From positions 1 to 5,965 of the forward strand of contig CAZRES010000156.1 of the NCBI GenBank assembly GCA_964598885.1: 5,965 nt of DNA, in the 5' to 3' direction. Numbering within the stretch: the stretch's first letter is position 1; every line of letters starts with the position of its first letter. Source of the DNA: SURF-33 sp964598885 (GTDB lineage: Bacteria > Desulfobacterota > Desulfobacteria > Desulfobacterales > Desulfosalsimonadaceae). Shown piece by piece: positions 1 to 5,965 of the stretch. A model generated the notes under the pieces. That model had not been told where the DNA came from. It saw only the letters and a list, made by a program, of their open reading frames with translations, and ran no database searches. The position numbers were made by a program, and so were the translations under genes.

Positions 1-1010
1 TTCGGGAAGTTTCCTTTACACGTTCCTCCGCATCCCAACGGGCAGGAAAAACAGAAATATTTTGATGTCTCACTTTCAAGAATGGTATCCGGGTTGATGG
101 CGTTTGATTTGTCTTTTGCAAAATCACGATTGGATCCTGCCCAGTTTTTGATGGGTGCATCGCCAAGTTCAGTAGAATATTGATTGAGAGCGACTGTCCC
201 CCATTTTTTGAGCATGATTTTCCAAAGCATGCCATCCATTGCAGTCTGAAATGGCAAAAACCTCAGAATTGCCGCCAGTATCCGTAATCCTTTGCCGGAT
301 AAAAACCAGGGTTGAAATTGTACCCATTTCCTGCATTTCTGGGATAGTTTTTTAATTTCTTCTTTGTCTTTCGCCTCAATGCGGTTGCTGCCATCCAGGA
401 CGACTGCTTTTAATTTCTTTGACCCCATGACGGCGCCAAGCCCGGATCTTGCCGCCATGCGGCCAAGATCATTGCTGATACCGGATATCAGGGAAAGTTT
501 TTCACCGGCCGGCCCGATACAGGCAACTTTTGGTTTTCGTTTCTCTTTTAGCGTTTTAATCAGCTGTTCTTCTGTTTCAATGGCATCTTTTCCCCATAAT
601 GAAGATGCATCTCGAAGCTCCGGTCCTGAATCTCCAATGTATAAATATACCGGTTTTTCACTGATGCCTTTAAAAAATATACCGTCATATCCGCAACGCT
701 TTATGGCAGGGGAAAAGTTGCCGCCGCAGTTTGCCTCTCCATAGCCTTTGGTTAACGGGGACTTGCCCACGGCCATCCATCGGCCGGTAAACAAGCTGCC
801 CGTGCCCGTTAACAGCCCGGAAACAAATCCCAATATATTATCCGGCCCTAAAGGATCAGCATTTACCGGAATATTGTTATACAGGATAAAGCCTCCCAGA
901 CCCGACCCGGACAAAAATTTTTCGTATACGGAATCCGGGATCTGCTGATCTTCAAATCTTCCATCGGTCAGGTTGACCATTAAAACTCGACCCATATAAG
1001 CTTTTGACAT
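1..1010 (-). CDS. Aldehyde:ferredoxin oxidoreductase family protein (tungsten/molybdopterin), 3' end missing
   Basis: Partial gene running off the left edge; the first 336 residues are readable without a stop. The family oxidises aldehydes to carboxylic acids in the cytoplasm, using a tungsten (or Mo) bis-pterin cofactor and a [4Fe-4S] cluster, and passes electrons to ferredoxin. Visible hallmarks are G76-R77 and the GYGEANCGG block (about 89-97) of the N-terminal pterin-binding domain, GPAGE at 166-170, the GLGAVMGSKKLKAV block at 190-203, and C320-x2-C323-x3-C327, which matches the first three cluster ligands of the family. The fourth ligand and the C-terminal domain lie outside. The ATG at 1010-1008 is preceded by GAAGGAG five bases upstream, which fixes the start. 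It lies 87 nt after the acyl-CoA synthetase stop with no clear terminator between, so it is probably the third gene of the operon. Residues about 230-260 are unusually hydrophobic. The family is near certain; aldehyde as substrate is inferred, because relatives such as BamB-type proteins do other chemistry. Confidence 0.93.
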   Translation of the reverse strand, partial: MSKAYMGRVLMVNLTDGRFEDQQIPDSVYEKFLSGSGLGGFILYNNIPVNADPLGPDNILGFVSGLLTGTGSLFTGRWMAVGKSPLTKGYGEANCGGNFSPAIKRCGYDGIFFKGISEKPVYLYIGDSGPELRDASSLWGKDAIETEEQLIKTLKEKRKPKVACIGPAGEKLSLISGISNDLGRMAARSGLGAVMGSKKLKAVVLDGSNRIEAKDKEEIKKLSQKCRKWVQFQPWFLSGKGLRILAAILRFLPFQTAMDGMLWKIMLKKWGTVALNQYSTELGDAPIKNWAGSNRDFAKDKSNAINPDTILESETSKYFCFSCPLGCGGTCKGNFP

Positions 1011-1097
1011 CGTGTCTCCTTCAAAGGCGTCAATTTGCCTCAAAATTTATCATTTAAGTAAAAACGTCATCCAGATGAGCATAATAAACTATGCTTA

Positions 1098-2606
1098 TCA
1101 ATTATAAATTTCCCTCAAAACCCGTTTGAGGATTTTGCCAGTGGGCGTCCGGGGGATTTCTTCGGCAAAGGCCACTTGTCTGGGGGTCTTGAACCGGGCC
1201 AAACGGCCTTTGCACCAATCGATGATTTCCTCCTGGGTGACGTTTTCCCCTTTCTTGATTACTACCACGGCCTTGACCGTTTCTCCCCATTTTTCATCCG
1301 AAGTGCCGATAACGCCCACATCCGCTATACCGGGATGGTTAAGAAGGCAATCTTCCACCTCAGCCGGGTAGATGTTTTCTCCGCCTGAGATGATCATGTC
1401 CTTTTTCCGGTCAAGGATGTATAGAAAGCCGTCTTCATCCAGTTTTGCGATATCTCCGGAATAGAGCCAACCGTTTTTTATCGTATCAGACGTTGCAGAT
1501 GGATTATTCCAGTAGCCTTTCATAAGATGAGTGGTTCGGATCAGTACTTCCCCGATTTCTCCCACCGGAACATCGCGGTTGTTTTCATCAACCACCCGGA
1601 CGTCTGTATGGAAAAAAGGAAGCCCGCAGGAGCCTGCTTTTTTTATGGCGTGGGCGCCGTCAATGACGGTGGCCGGCCCAGTGCATTCCGTCATGCCATA
1701 AAGTTGCCGGACCTCCATTCCTTTTTCCGCAAATGCCTTGATCAGCGCAACCGGTACGGGGGCGGCATAAACCAGGGCCATCTTGATTTGCCGCCAGTCA
1801 AAGGAGTTAAATTCCGGCACCGAACTTAAAAACATAAGAACCTGAGGTACGGAACCAAACCATGAGATGTTTTCAGTCAGAATCAGCTTGAGGAAATTTG
1901 CCGGGTCAAATGCTTTCTGAAAGATCATGGTATGGCCGAAATGGACGCACATGGGAACCGGGGCCAGCGCGCCGATATGAAACAGGGGGAGCGGCATGAG
2001 CAGACGATTGCCGATATCTCCGAATGTGCTCATGAGGTTCACCGAATTATGAAAATACCCGGCATGCGTCAATTCCGCGCCTTTGGGTTTTCCCGTGGTC
2101 CCTGAAGTATATAAAATGGTCAGGGTATCATCATCCCCGCCAGTATGTTCGGGTTCTTCCTCGTCTGCAGCGGAAGTCAGATGCGTATAGGACGCTGCCC
2201 AATCCGGAACGCTATCCATGAGTCCCCAAAAAATAAGACCAGGATTTGTTATGCGTAAGGTTTCGGCAACGGAAGCAAACTCAGGACCGAACACGAGAAG
2301 GCGCGCGCCGGAGTTGGATATGATGTATTCCACCTCCGCCGGGGCGAGGCGATAATTGATCGGCACCATAACAGCACCGATTTTTCCCAGTCCAAAGTAG
2401 AGTTCAAAGTATTCCGGTTCATTTAACGCAAGAACCGCCACCCGGTCGCCGGGACGGATGCCAAGCCTTTTCATGGCATGGGCCAGCCGGTTGGACCTCA
2501 GGTTGAGTTCTTTGTATGTGCGGCGAACATCCCCGATCACCAGGGCTTCTTTTTCCGGCTCCAACAGCGCCCGCTTGAACAACAAATAACCGATATTAAT
2601 TTTCAT
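1098..2606 (-). CDS. AMP-forming acyl-CoA synthetase (fatty-acid/carboxylate-CoA ligase)
   Basis: Complete 502-residue protein of the ANL adenylating superfamily, normal in length for bacterial acyl-CoA ligases. It activates a carboxylic acid with ATP to an acyl-adenylate and transfers it to CoA. Seen in order: the P-loop TSGTTGKPKG at 167-176; the A4 region near 279-284, reading YAAP where GGAP or GAAP is common; YGMTE at 303-307; YSGD at 382-385 with the ribose-binding Asp385; the hinge segment DRKKDMIISGGENIYPAEVE at 399-418; and the C-terminal PRTPTGK with the expected catalytic Lys491. There is no signal peptide or membrane segment, so it is cytoplasmic. The start is supported by AAAGGAA about 8 nt upstream and by an in-frame TAA shortly before the ATG. 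It sits between the GMC and AOR genes, so the acid made by AOR is the likely substrate. Chain length or ring type cannot be told from the motifs; fatty, branched or aromatic acids are all possible. Confidence 0.95.
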   Translation of the reverse strand: MKINIGYLLFKRALLEPEKEALVIGDVRRTYKELNLRSNRLAHAMKRLGIRPGDRVAVLALNEPEYFELYFGLGKIGAVMVPINYRLAPAEVEYIISNSGARLLVFGPEFASVAETLRITNPGLIFWGLMDSVPDWAASYTHLTSAADEEEPEHTGGDDDTLTILYTSGTTGKPKGAELTHAGYFHNSVNLMSTFGDIGNRLLMPLPLFHIGALAPVPMCVHFGHTMIFQKAFDPANFLKLILTENISWFGSVPQVLMFLSSVPEFNSFDWRQIKMALVYAAPVPVALIKAFAEKGMEVRQLYGMTECTGPATVIDGAHAIKKAGSCGLPFFHTDVRVVDENNRDVPVGEIGEVLIRTTHLMKGYWNNPSATSDTIKNGWLYSGDIAKLDEDGFLYILDRKKDMIISGGENIYPAEVEDCLLNHPGIADVGVIGTSDEKWGETVKAVVVIKKGENVTQEEIIDWCKGRLARFKTPRQVAFAEEIPRTPTGKILKRVLREIYN

Positions 2607-2686
2607 GCCTGTTTTCCTTTCTGTGGTTTAATTGTTTCGCGGCCTCATCAATAAGATGCGTTACGATTTTACCGGTTAAAACCGAT

Positions 2687-4270
2687 TTATTTTTTTGCCG
2701 GCATCTGATCCATGATATATTCGGAAAGCGCAGTAATGGTTAAACTGGGATTGACCCCCAGGTTGGCCGGCACCACGGAACCATCGGCCACAAACAGGTT
2801 TTTATAGCCGAATATCTCACCCTTGAAATCTACCACGCCTTTATCCGGAGATTCCCCCATGCAACAGCCGCCGAGGATATGGGCGGTCGTCATGGCGTTG
2901 AAAGCAGCTTCCGGTAAAAGACTCAACGGAATGCCGTCCATTTTTTCCGCAAGCCGTTTCGCGACTTCGTTGGCAACGGGAATATAAGACGGCGCGCGCT
3001 TCAATCCCTTGGGGACTTTTGAATTCTGGCTTTTCCTGCCGAACCGCCACCATCTGGGTTTGTAGTCAAGTTCCAGATAATTTTCACAGGTCTGCATTAC
3101 AAGAACACCCGTTGTGCTTTTAGCCATACCAAAAGGCCACAGTAAAGACAGGAACCGGAGCGGGTGACGAAGGATGTTGCCCAGAAAGCGGAAACCTCTG
3201 GGGATCTTCCCTCCACTACCGGTCATCACTGTCAGCAGGTTCAGCAATACATCTGACCCTTTATTATATCGGAACATTTCAATATGCGTGTCTTTATCCG
3301 GGTGGATGCCCGAAGTAATTGCGATCTGGTCGTTCCAGTCGGTATCTTTTCTTCTTGACTTTACACCGAGGATGGCTTCGGAATTGGTGCGAACATAACT
3401 GCCAAGCTGATCTGAAATTTCTGGCAGCTGTCCGTTCTGTTTGCACTGATTTAATAATTTGACAGTGCCAAGGACACTGGCGGAAAAGACAACACCTTTG
3501 GCCCTATATTTTTTTTCGGGATGGATAAAGCCGGTGGATTTTTTGGTAAATACTTCATATCCATCATTCCATGGCTGTACTCCGGTTACCATGGTTTCGG
3601 TAATAATATCCACTCCGAGCCCTTCGGCCAAGTAAAGATAGTTTTTATCCAGTGTATTTTTGGCGCCCACCGGGCAGCCGATCATGCATGAGCCGCAAAA
3701 TGTGCATCCGGTTCGCTCCGGGCCTTTGCCATTAAAATAGGGGTCCGGCACTTTTTTATCCGGCGTGCCGAAAAAAATGCCAACATCGTTTTTATGAAAG
3801 GTGTCTTTGCCGGTTAATTCAATGCCGACTTGTCTTAGGCATTTGTCTGCCTCACCAATCTGGGGGCTTTCGTTGGCGCCGAGCATTTTTTTTGCCGTTT
3901 CGTAAAACGGCATCATTTTCGTTTTCCAGTCGCCCGGTCCCCATTCCGGCCGTTTGAAAACTTCATCCGGTGGCACAAGCAGTTGGTTGGCATACACCAA
4001 ACTGCCGCCACCTACGCCGCCGCCATGAAAAATAAGCACGTGCTTTAACTGGGTCAGCATCTGGGGGCCGTAACAACCGAGGGCCGGCATCCACAGGTTT
4101 TTCCGAATATTCCAGTTGGTTTTTGGAAATTCTTCCGGCTTCCAGCGTTTTCCCTTTTCGAGGACGACGACTTTATACCCTTTTTCTGCAAGCCGCAGTG
4201 CGGATACACTACCGCCGAATCCAGACCCGATGACGATAAAGTCATAATCCCGGTCGTTATCTTTTGACAT
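2687..4270 (-). CDS. GMC-family FAD oxidoreductase, cholesterol-oxidase-like, with ferredoxin-like Cys motif
   Basis: Complete 527-residue flavoprotein that probably oxidises an alcohol (R-CH2OH or a secondary/sterol alcohol). Seen: the FAD-binding GSGFGG at 15-20 with the ribose-binding acidic Glu38; the GGGVGGGSLVYAN block at 83-95 typical of GMC enzymes; His464 in the AHILGG motif and Asn507 in NLGVNPSLT, matching the active-site His/Asn pair of the family; and the C-terminal FAD-contact VADGSVVP at 494-501. C189-x2-C192-x2-C195-x3-C199-Pro resembles a [4Fe-4S] ferredoxin motif and is followed by GAKNTLDKNYL, a block I associate with the ChoD-like branch. No signal peptide is present, unlike secreted cholesterol oxidases, so it should act in the cytoplasm. 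Residues about 361-382 form a hydrophobic/basic stretch that could touch membrane lipid. A strong AAGGAGG lies 8 nt before the ATG. It is the first gene after the sigma-54 promoter. In an anaerobe it is more likely a dehydrogenase than an oxidase. The substrate is unknown; a ketosteroid- or sterol-acting role is the main alternative. Confidence 0.92.
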   Translation of the reverse strand: MSKDNDRDYDFIVIGSGFGGSVSALRLAEKGYKVVVLEKGKRWKPEEFPKTNWNIRKNLWMPALGCYGPQMLTQLKHVLIFHGGGVGGGSLVYANQLLVPPDEVFKRPEWGPGDWKTKMMPFYETAKKMLGANESPQIGEADKCLRQVGIELTGKDTFHKNDVGIFFGTPDKKVPDPYFNGKGPERTGCTFCGSCMIGCPVGAKNTLDKNYLYLAEGLGVDIITETMVTGVQPWNDGYEVFTKKSTGFIHPEKKYRAKGVVFSASVLGTVKLLNQCKQNGQLPEISDQLGSYVRTNSEAILGVKSRRKDTDWNDQIAITSGIHPDKDTHIEMFRYNKGSDVLLNLLTVMTGSGGKIPRGFRFLGNILRHPLRFLSLLWPFGMAKSTTGVLVMQTCENYLELDYKPRWWRFGRKSQNSKVPKGLKRAPSYIPVANEVAKRLAEKMDGIPLSLLPEAAFNAMTTAHILGGCCMGESPDKGVVDFKGEIFGYKNLFVADGSVVPANLGVNPSLTITALSEYIMDQMPAKK

Positions 4271-4366
4271 TGATGCTCCCTCCTTGATCTTGAGAAAATC
4301 TGAGATTGTTTAAAATGCATTTTTCAGGGGACGAAATGATTTAATACGATAAATTCTTTAGAATAG

Positions 4367-4383
4367 AGCAAAGAGGGTGCCAA
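4367..4383 (-). promoter_or_regulatory. Sigma-54 (-24/-12) promoter of the GMC-synthetase-AOR operon
   Basis: On the minus strand this reads TTGGCACCCTCTTTGCT, matching the sigma-54 consensus TTGGCAC-N5-TTGCW in every defined position. The invariant GG (4381-4380) and GC (4369-4368) are exactly 10 bp apart. Taking the C at 4368 as -12 puts transcription start near 4356 (a G), giving a leader of about 86 nt before the GMC start codon. It points at the GMC gene and lies downstream of the gene for a sigma-54 activator. No competing sigma-70 promoter of comparable quality was seen in the region. Confidence 0.87.
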
Positions 4384-4395
4384 TTGTTATTGTTA

Positions 4396-4408
4396 TCATA
4401 AATTGATA
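4396..4408 (-). promoter_or_regulatory. Possible IHF-binding site between activator sites and promoter
   Basis: On the minus strand TATCAATTTATGA matches the IHF consensus WATCAA-N4-TTR with one mismatch (TGA for TTR). It is centred about 46 bp upstream of the predicted start, between the activator sites and the sigma-54 promoter, where IHF often bends DNA for such promoters. The whole stretch is A/T-rich, so a chance match is quite possible. Confidence 0.25.
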
Positions 4409-4460
4409 TTATTTCAAAGGATTGTGATTAAAATGCGAGGATGTTGGCAGAAGCAAGGTA

Positions 4461-4476
4461 CTGCCAATAATGGCGT
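4461..4476. promoter_or_regulatory. Upstream activator site 2 (imperfect inverted repeat)
   Basis: The sequence CTGCCAATAATGGCGT repeats the TGCCA-ATAA-TGGC core of site 1 with identical spacer and orientation; only the outer arms differ. Its centre is about 112 bp upstream of the predicted start and 68 bp from the centre of site 1. Two matching sites at these distances is the classic layout for cooperative binding of a sigma-54 activator. The left arm also pairs with TTGGCAG at 4444-4450 (arms TTGGCAG / CTGCCAA, 10-bp spacer), which may be an extra half-site. Confidence 0.58.
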
Positions 4477-4525
4477 AAAAGAGGATTGATATGTTTAACT
4501 AATTGATTTTATAAATAAATTATAT

Positions 4526-4547
4526 ATAATGCCAATAATGGCATTAT
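4526..4547. promoter_or_regulatory. Upstream activator site 1 (inverted repeat), probable binding site of the adjacent activator
   Basis: A perfect inverted repeat with 9-bp arms, ATAATGCCA and TGGCATTAT, separated by ATAA. Its centre is about 180 bp upstream of the predicted transcription start, within the usual range for enhancer sites of sigma-54 activators. The core TGCCA-ATAA-TGGC recurs in the second site. It overlaps the TAA stop of the activator gene (4546-4544). It could also fold as a hairpin in the regulator's mRNA, followed by A/T-rich sequence without a clean U tract, so a weak terminator role is an alternative. Binding by the neighbouring Fis-type HTH is inferred. Confidence 0.62.
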
Positions 4548-5965
4548 TTCTGCCGAACAAGACTATGTCTTTTGAGTTTTCGATAAAACGTCCGCAGCGA
4601 AAGACCAAGAGATTTTGCTGATACTTCCCTCTGCCATTGATGATGCTGGAGGGTATGTTCAATCAGAGTTCTTTCAAATCGGTCCATGATCGTTTGATAA
4701 TCTTTCTCCTTCGCATCTGTCAGGGGTGAAATAAACGATTTTATATCGAAATCAATGGGTTTGGTTTCTTTCATCAGTTCAAACTGGTTGAGTGTTACAA
4801 ACCGCTGAAGAACATTCTGAAGTTCCCGGACATTGCCCGGCCAATTATATCGGAGCATGGCTTCGATCATTTCGCCTGTGATGAGAGGCAGGCTCCCTTC
4901 TTTCCCTTCAGCTTTAATAAAATGCTCGATCAGAAGTGGAATATCTTCTTTCCGCTCCCTTAACGGCGGCAGAGTGATGGGGATAATGTGGATCCGGTAA
5001 AAAAAGTCTTCGCGCATGGAGCCGTCGGAAACATTACGTTGGAGATTCCTGTTGGTGGCGGCAATGATCCGGATATCCGGTTTTTTGATCTTGGTGCTGC
5101 CGATGGGCGTAAATCCCTTGCCTTCAAGAACCCGAAGAAGTTTTACTTGGAGGTTGGGCACTATCTCACCGAGTTCATCTAGAAACAACGTACCTTTATC
5201 CGCGGCCTCGAGAAGTCCTTTTTTATCCGCGTGTGCGCCGGTGAAGGCACCTTTTTTATATCCAAAAAACTCACTTTCAAGCAGGGTCTCCGGAATGGCG
5301 CCGCAATTGACCGGCACAAACTGACCTGAATTCCGATCGCTTAGATTATGAATGGCGTTTGCCACCAGTTCCTTACCTGTGCCGGATTCACCGTAAATAA
5401 TTACATTGGCATCGGTTGCGGACGCTTTTAATATCAATTCATATACTTCCTGCATGGGCTCGCTTTTTCCGATAATATCACCAAAACGGTACCGGTCTTT
5501 AATGTTGGACCGGAGGCGGATATTTTCCTTGCGAAGATATTCCTCACGATTTCGCAATTCCTCGGCAGCATTTTTCTGTCTGGTGATATCAACGATCATT
5601 CCTTCAATAAGACTAAGCTGTCCTCGAGCATCAAAAACTGGCCGGGCATGAATCGATACCCATATCCGGGATTTGTCTTTCTTGAAAAACTGTGCATCAA
5701 ACCCTGAAACCGTTTTGTTTTCGGAAAGTAATCGAATAAATTCATCCCGATCTATCTTTGAAACGTACAGTTCATTTGAAATATCTTTAATTGTTTGGAT
5801 AAGCTCCTCAGGCGACGCATAGCCTAAAATGATCGCCATGGCAGGATTTGCGCTGATAATTTGTCCACCCGGTGTGGTTTGATAAATTCCTTCGACGGCA
5901 TTTTCAAAAATGGTTCGATATTTTTCCTCGCTTTTTCGCAGTTCTTCTTCGGTCTTTTTTTGTTC
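4544..5965 (-). CDS. Sigma-54-dependent transcriptional activator (PAS - AAA+ - Fis HTH), 5' end missing
   Basis: Open to the right edge, so the 473 visible residues are the C-terminal part; an internal ATG at 5839 lies in mid-PAS and is not the start. Numbering is from the first visible codon. Residues 1-15 look like the end of a linker helix (EEELRKSEEKY), suggesting another domain further upstream. Residues 16-130 form a PAS domain ending in VDITRQK, followed by a charged coiled-coil linker to about 155. The AAA+ domain has Walker A GESGTGKE at 192-199, an intact sigma-54-contacting GAFTGA at 239-244, Walker B TLFLDE at 259-264, arginine-finger candidates R318 and R324, and WPGNVREL at 375-382. 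A Fis-type helix-turn-helix occupies about 443-469. The protein uses ATP to remodel RNA polymerase-sigma-54 at a distance. No receiver domain is visible, so control is probably through PAS ligand or redox sensing, or an upstream input. Its placement directly before a sigma-54 promoter points to that operon as its target. Confidence 0.96.
   Translation of the reverse strand, partial: EQKKTEEELRKSEEKYRTIFENAVEGIYQTTPGGQIISANPAMAIILGYASPEELIQTIKDISNELYVSKIDRDEFIRLLSENKTVSGFDAQFFKKDKSRIWVSIHARPVFDARGQLSLIEGMIVDITRQKNAAEELRNREEYLRKENIRLRSNIKDRYRFGDIIGKSEPMQEVYELILKASATDANVIIYGESGTGKELVANAIHNLSDRNSGQFVPVNCGAIPETLLESEFFGYKKGAFTGAHADKKGLLEAADKGTLFLDELGEIVPNLQVKLLRVLEGKGFTPIGSTKIKKPDIRIIAATNRNLQRNVSDGSMREDFFYRIHIIPITLPPLRERKEDIPLLIEHFIKAEGKEGSLPLITGEMIEAMLRYNWPGNVRELQNVLQRFVTLNQFELMKETKPIDFDIKSFISPLTDAKEKDYQTIMDRFERTLIEHTLQHHQWQREVSAKSLGLSLRTFYRKLKRHSLVRQK

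Noticed and set aside
364..948. Two plus-strand open frames (364-744 and 748-948)
   Set aside because: They lie antisense to the AOR gene, whose minus-strand frame carries clear family motifs throughout; their translations are low-complexity Pro/Ser-rich and resemble nothing.
1063..1095. Small hairpins after the synthetase stop (AGCATA/TATGCT at 1078-1095, and TCAT/ATGA followed by CGTTTTT on the minus strand near 1061-1076)
   Set aside because: The stems are 4-6 bp and A/T-rich; the first has no U tract and the second is too weak for a confident intrinsic terminator, so I treat the spacer as read-through.
1126..1829. Plus-strand open frames antisense to the acyl-CoA synthetase
   Set aside because: The opposite strand encodes an intact 502-residue ligase with all adenylation motifs; these are frame shadows without ribosome binding sites.
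2672..2685. CGGTTTTAACCG near-palindrome after the GMC stop as a terminator
   Set aside because: The stem is only 4-5 bp with a tiny loop and is not followed by a U tract; it does not argue against co-transcription with the synthetase.
2604..2700. Minus-strand peptide-like reading in the GMC-synthetase spacer (contains GKIVTHLIDEAAKQLN)
   Set aside because: It looks helical, but it has no start codon or ribosome binding site, would begin inside the GMC gene in another frame, and both neighbouring genes have normal ends.
4988..5651. Plus-strand open frames antisense to the sigma-54 activator
   Set aside because: They overlap the AAA+ and PAS coding sequence, whose motifs are unambiguous.
1..5965. 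RNA genes, CRISPR arrays, insertion sequences, att sites, toxin-antitoxin or phage genes
   Set aside because: Looked for on both strands; no repeat-spacer pattern, tRNA-like cloverleaf, transposase motif or terminal inverted repeats were seen.

Overview
This is a 6-kb stretch of a bacterial chromosome in which everything readable is on the minus strand. It looks like a strict anaerobe of the sulfate-reducing deltaproteobacteria (Desulfobacterota, Desulfobacteraceae-like). This is inferred from a tungsten/molybdopterin aldehyde:ferredoxin oxidoreductase next to an acyl-CoA synthetase, a PAS-type sigma-54 activator, moderate GC content and strong Shine-Dalgarno sites. No marker gene fixes the taxon.

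Layout in the direction of transcription (high to low coordinates): (1) 5965-4544, the 3' part of a sigma-54 enhancer-binding activator with PAS, AAA+ and Fis-type HTH domains; its N-terminus lies outside the window. (2) 4543-4271, a 273-bp regulatory region. It holds a consensus-quality sigma-54 -24/-12 promoter at 4383-4367 and two copies of an inverted repeat with the core TGCCA-ATAA-TGGC at 4547-4526 and 4475-4462, placed like upstream activator sites. A weak IHF-like sequence lies between them and the promoter. (3) 4270-2687, a GMC flavoprotein of the cholesterol-oxidase-like branch carrying a ferredoxin-like four-cysteine motif. (4) 2606-1098, an AMP-forming acyl-CoA synthetase. (5) 1010-1, the N-terminal 336 residues of an aldehyde:ferredoxin oxidoreductase that runs off the left edge. 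The 80- and 87-nt spacers between the three enzyme genes hold ribosome binding sites but no convincing promoter or terminator, so the three are probably one transcript that may continue beyond the window.

The three enzymes fit a linear cytoplasmic route: alcohol to aldehyde (GMC), aldehyde to carboxylate (AOR), carboxylate to acyl-CoA (synthetase), feeding beta-oxidation. The adjacent activator, its likely paired binding sites and the sigma-54 promoter suggest the route is switched on by a ligand or redox signal sensed by the PAS region. The substrate cannot be read from the sequence; long-chain or branched alcohols and sterol or isoprenoid side chains are all possible. The most notable features are the putative Fe-S motif in the GMC enzyme, which would suit an oxygen-independent electron exit, and the self-contained regulator/site/promoter arrangement. 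I see no RNA genes, CRISPR arrays, insertion sequences or attachment sites.
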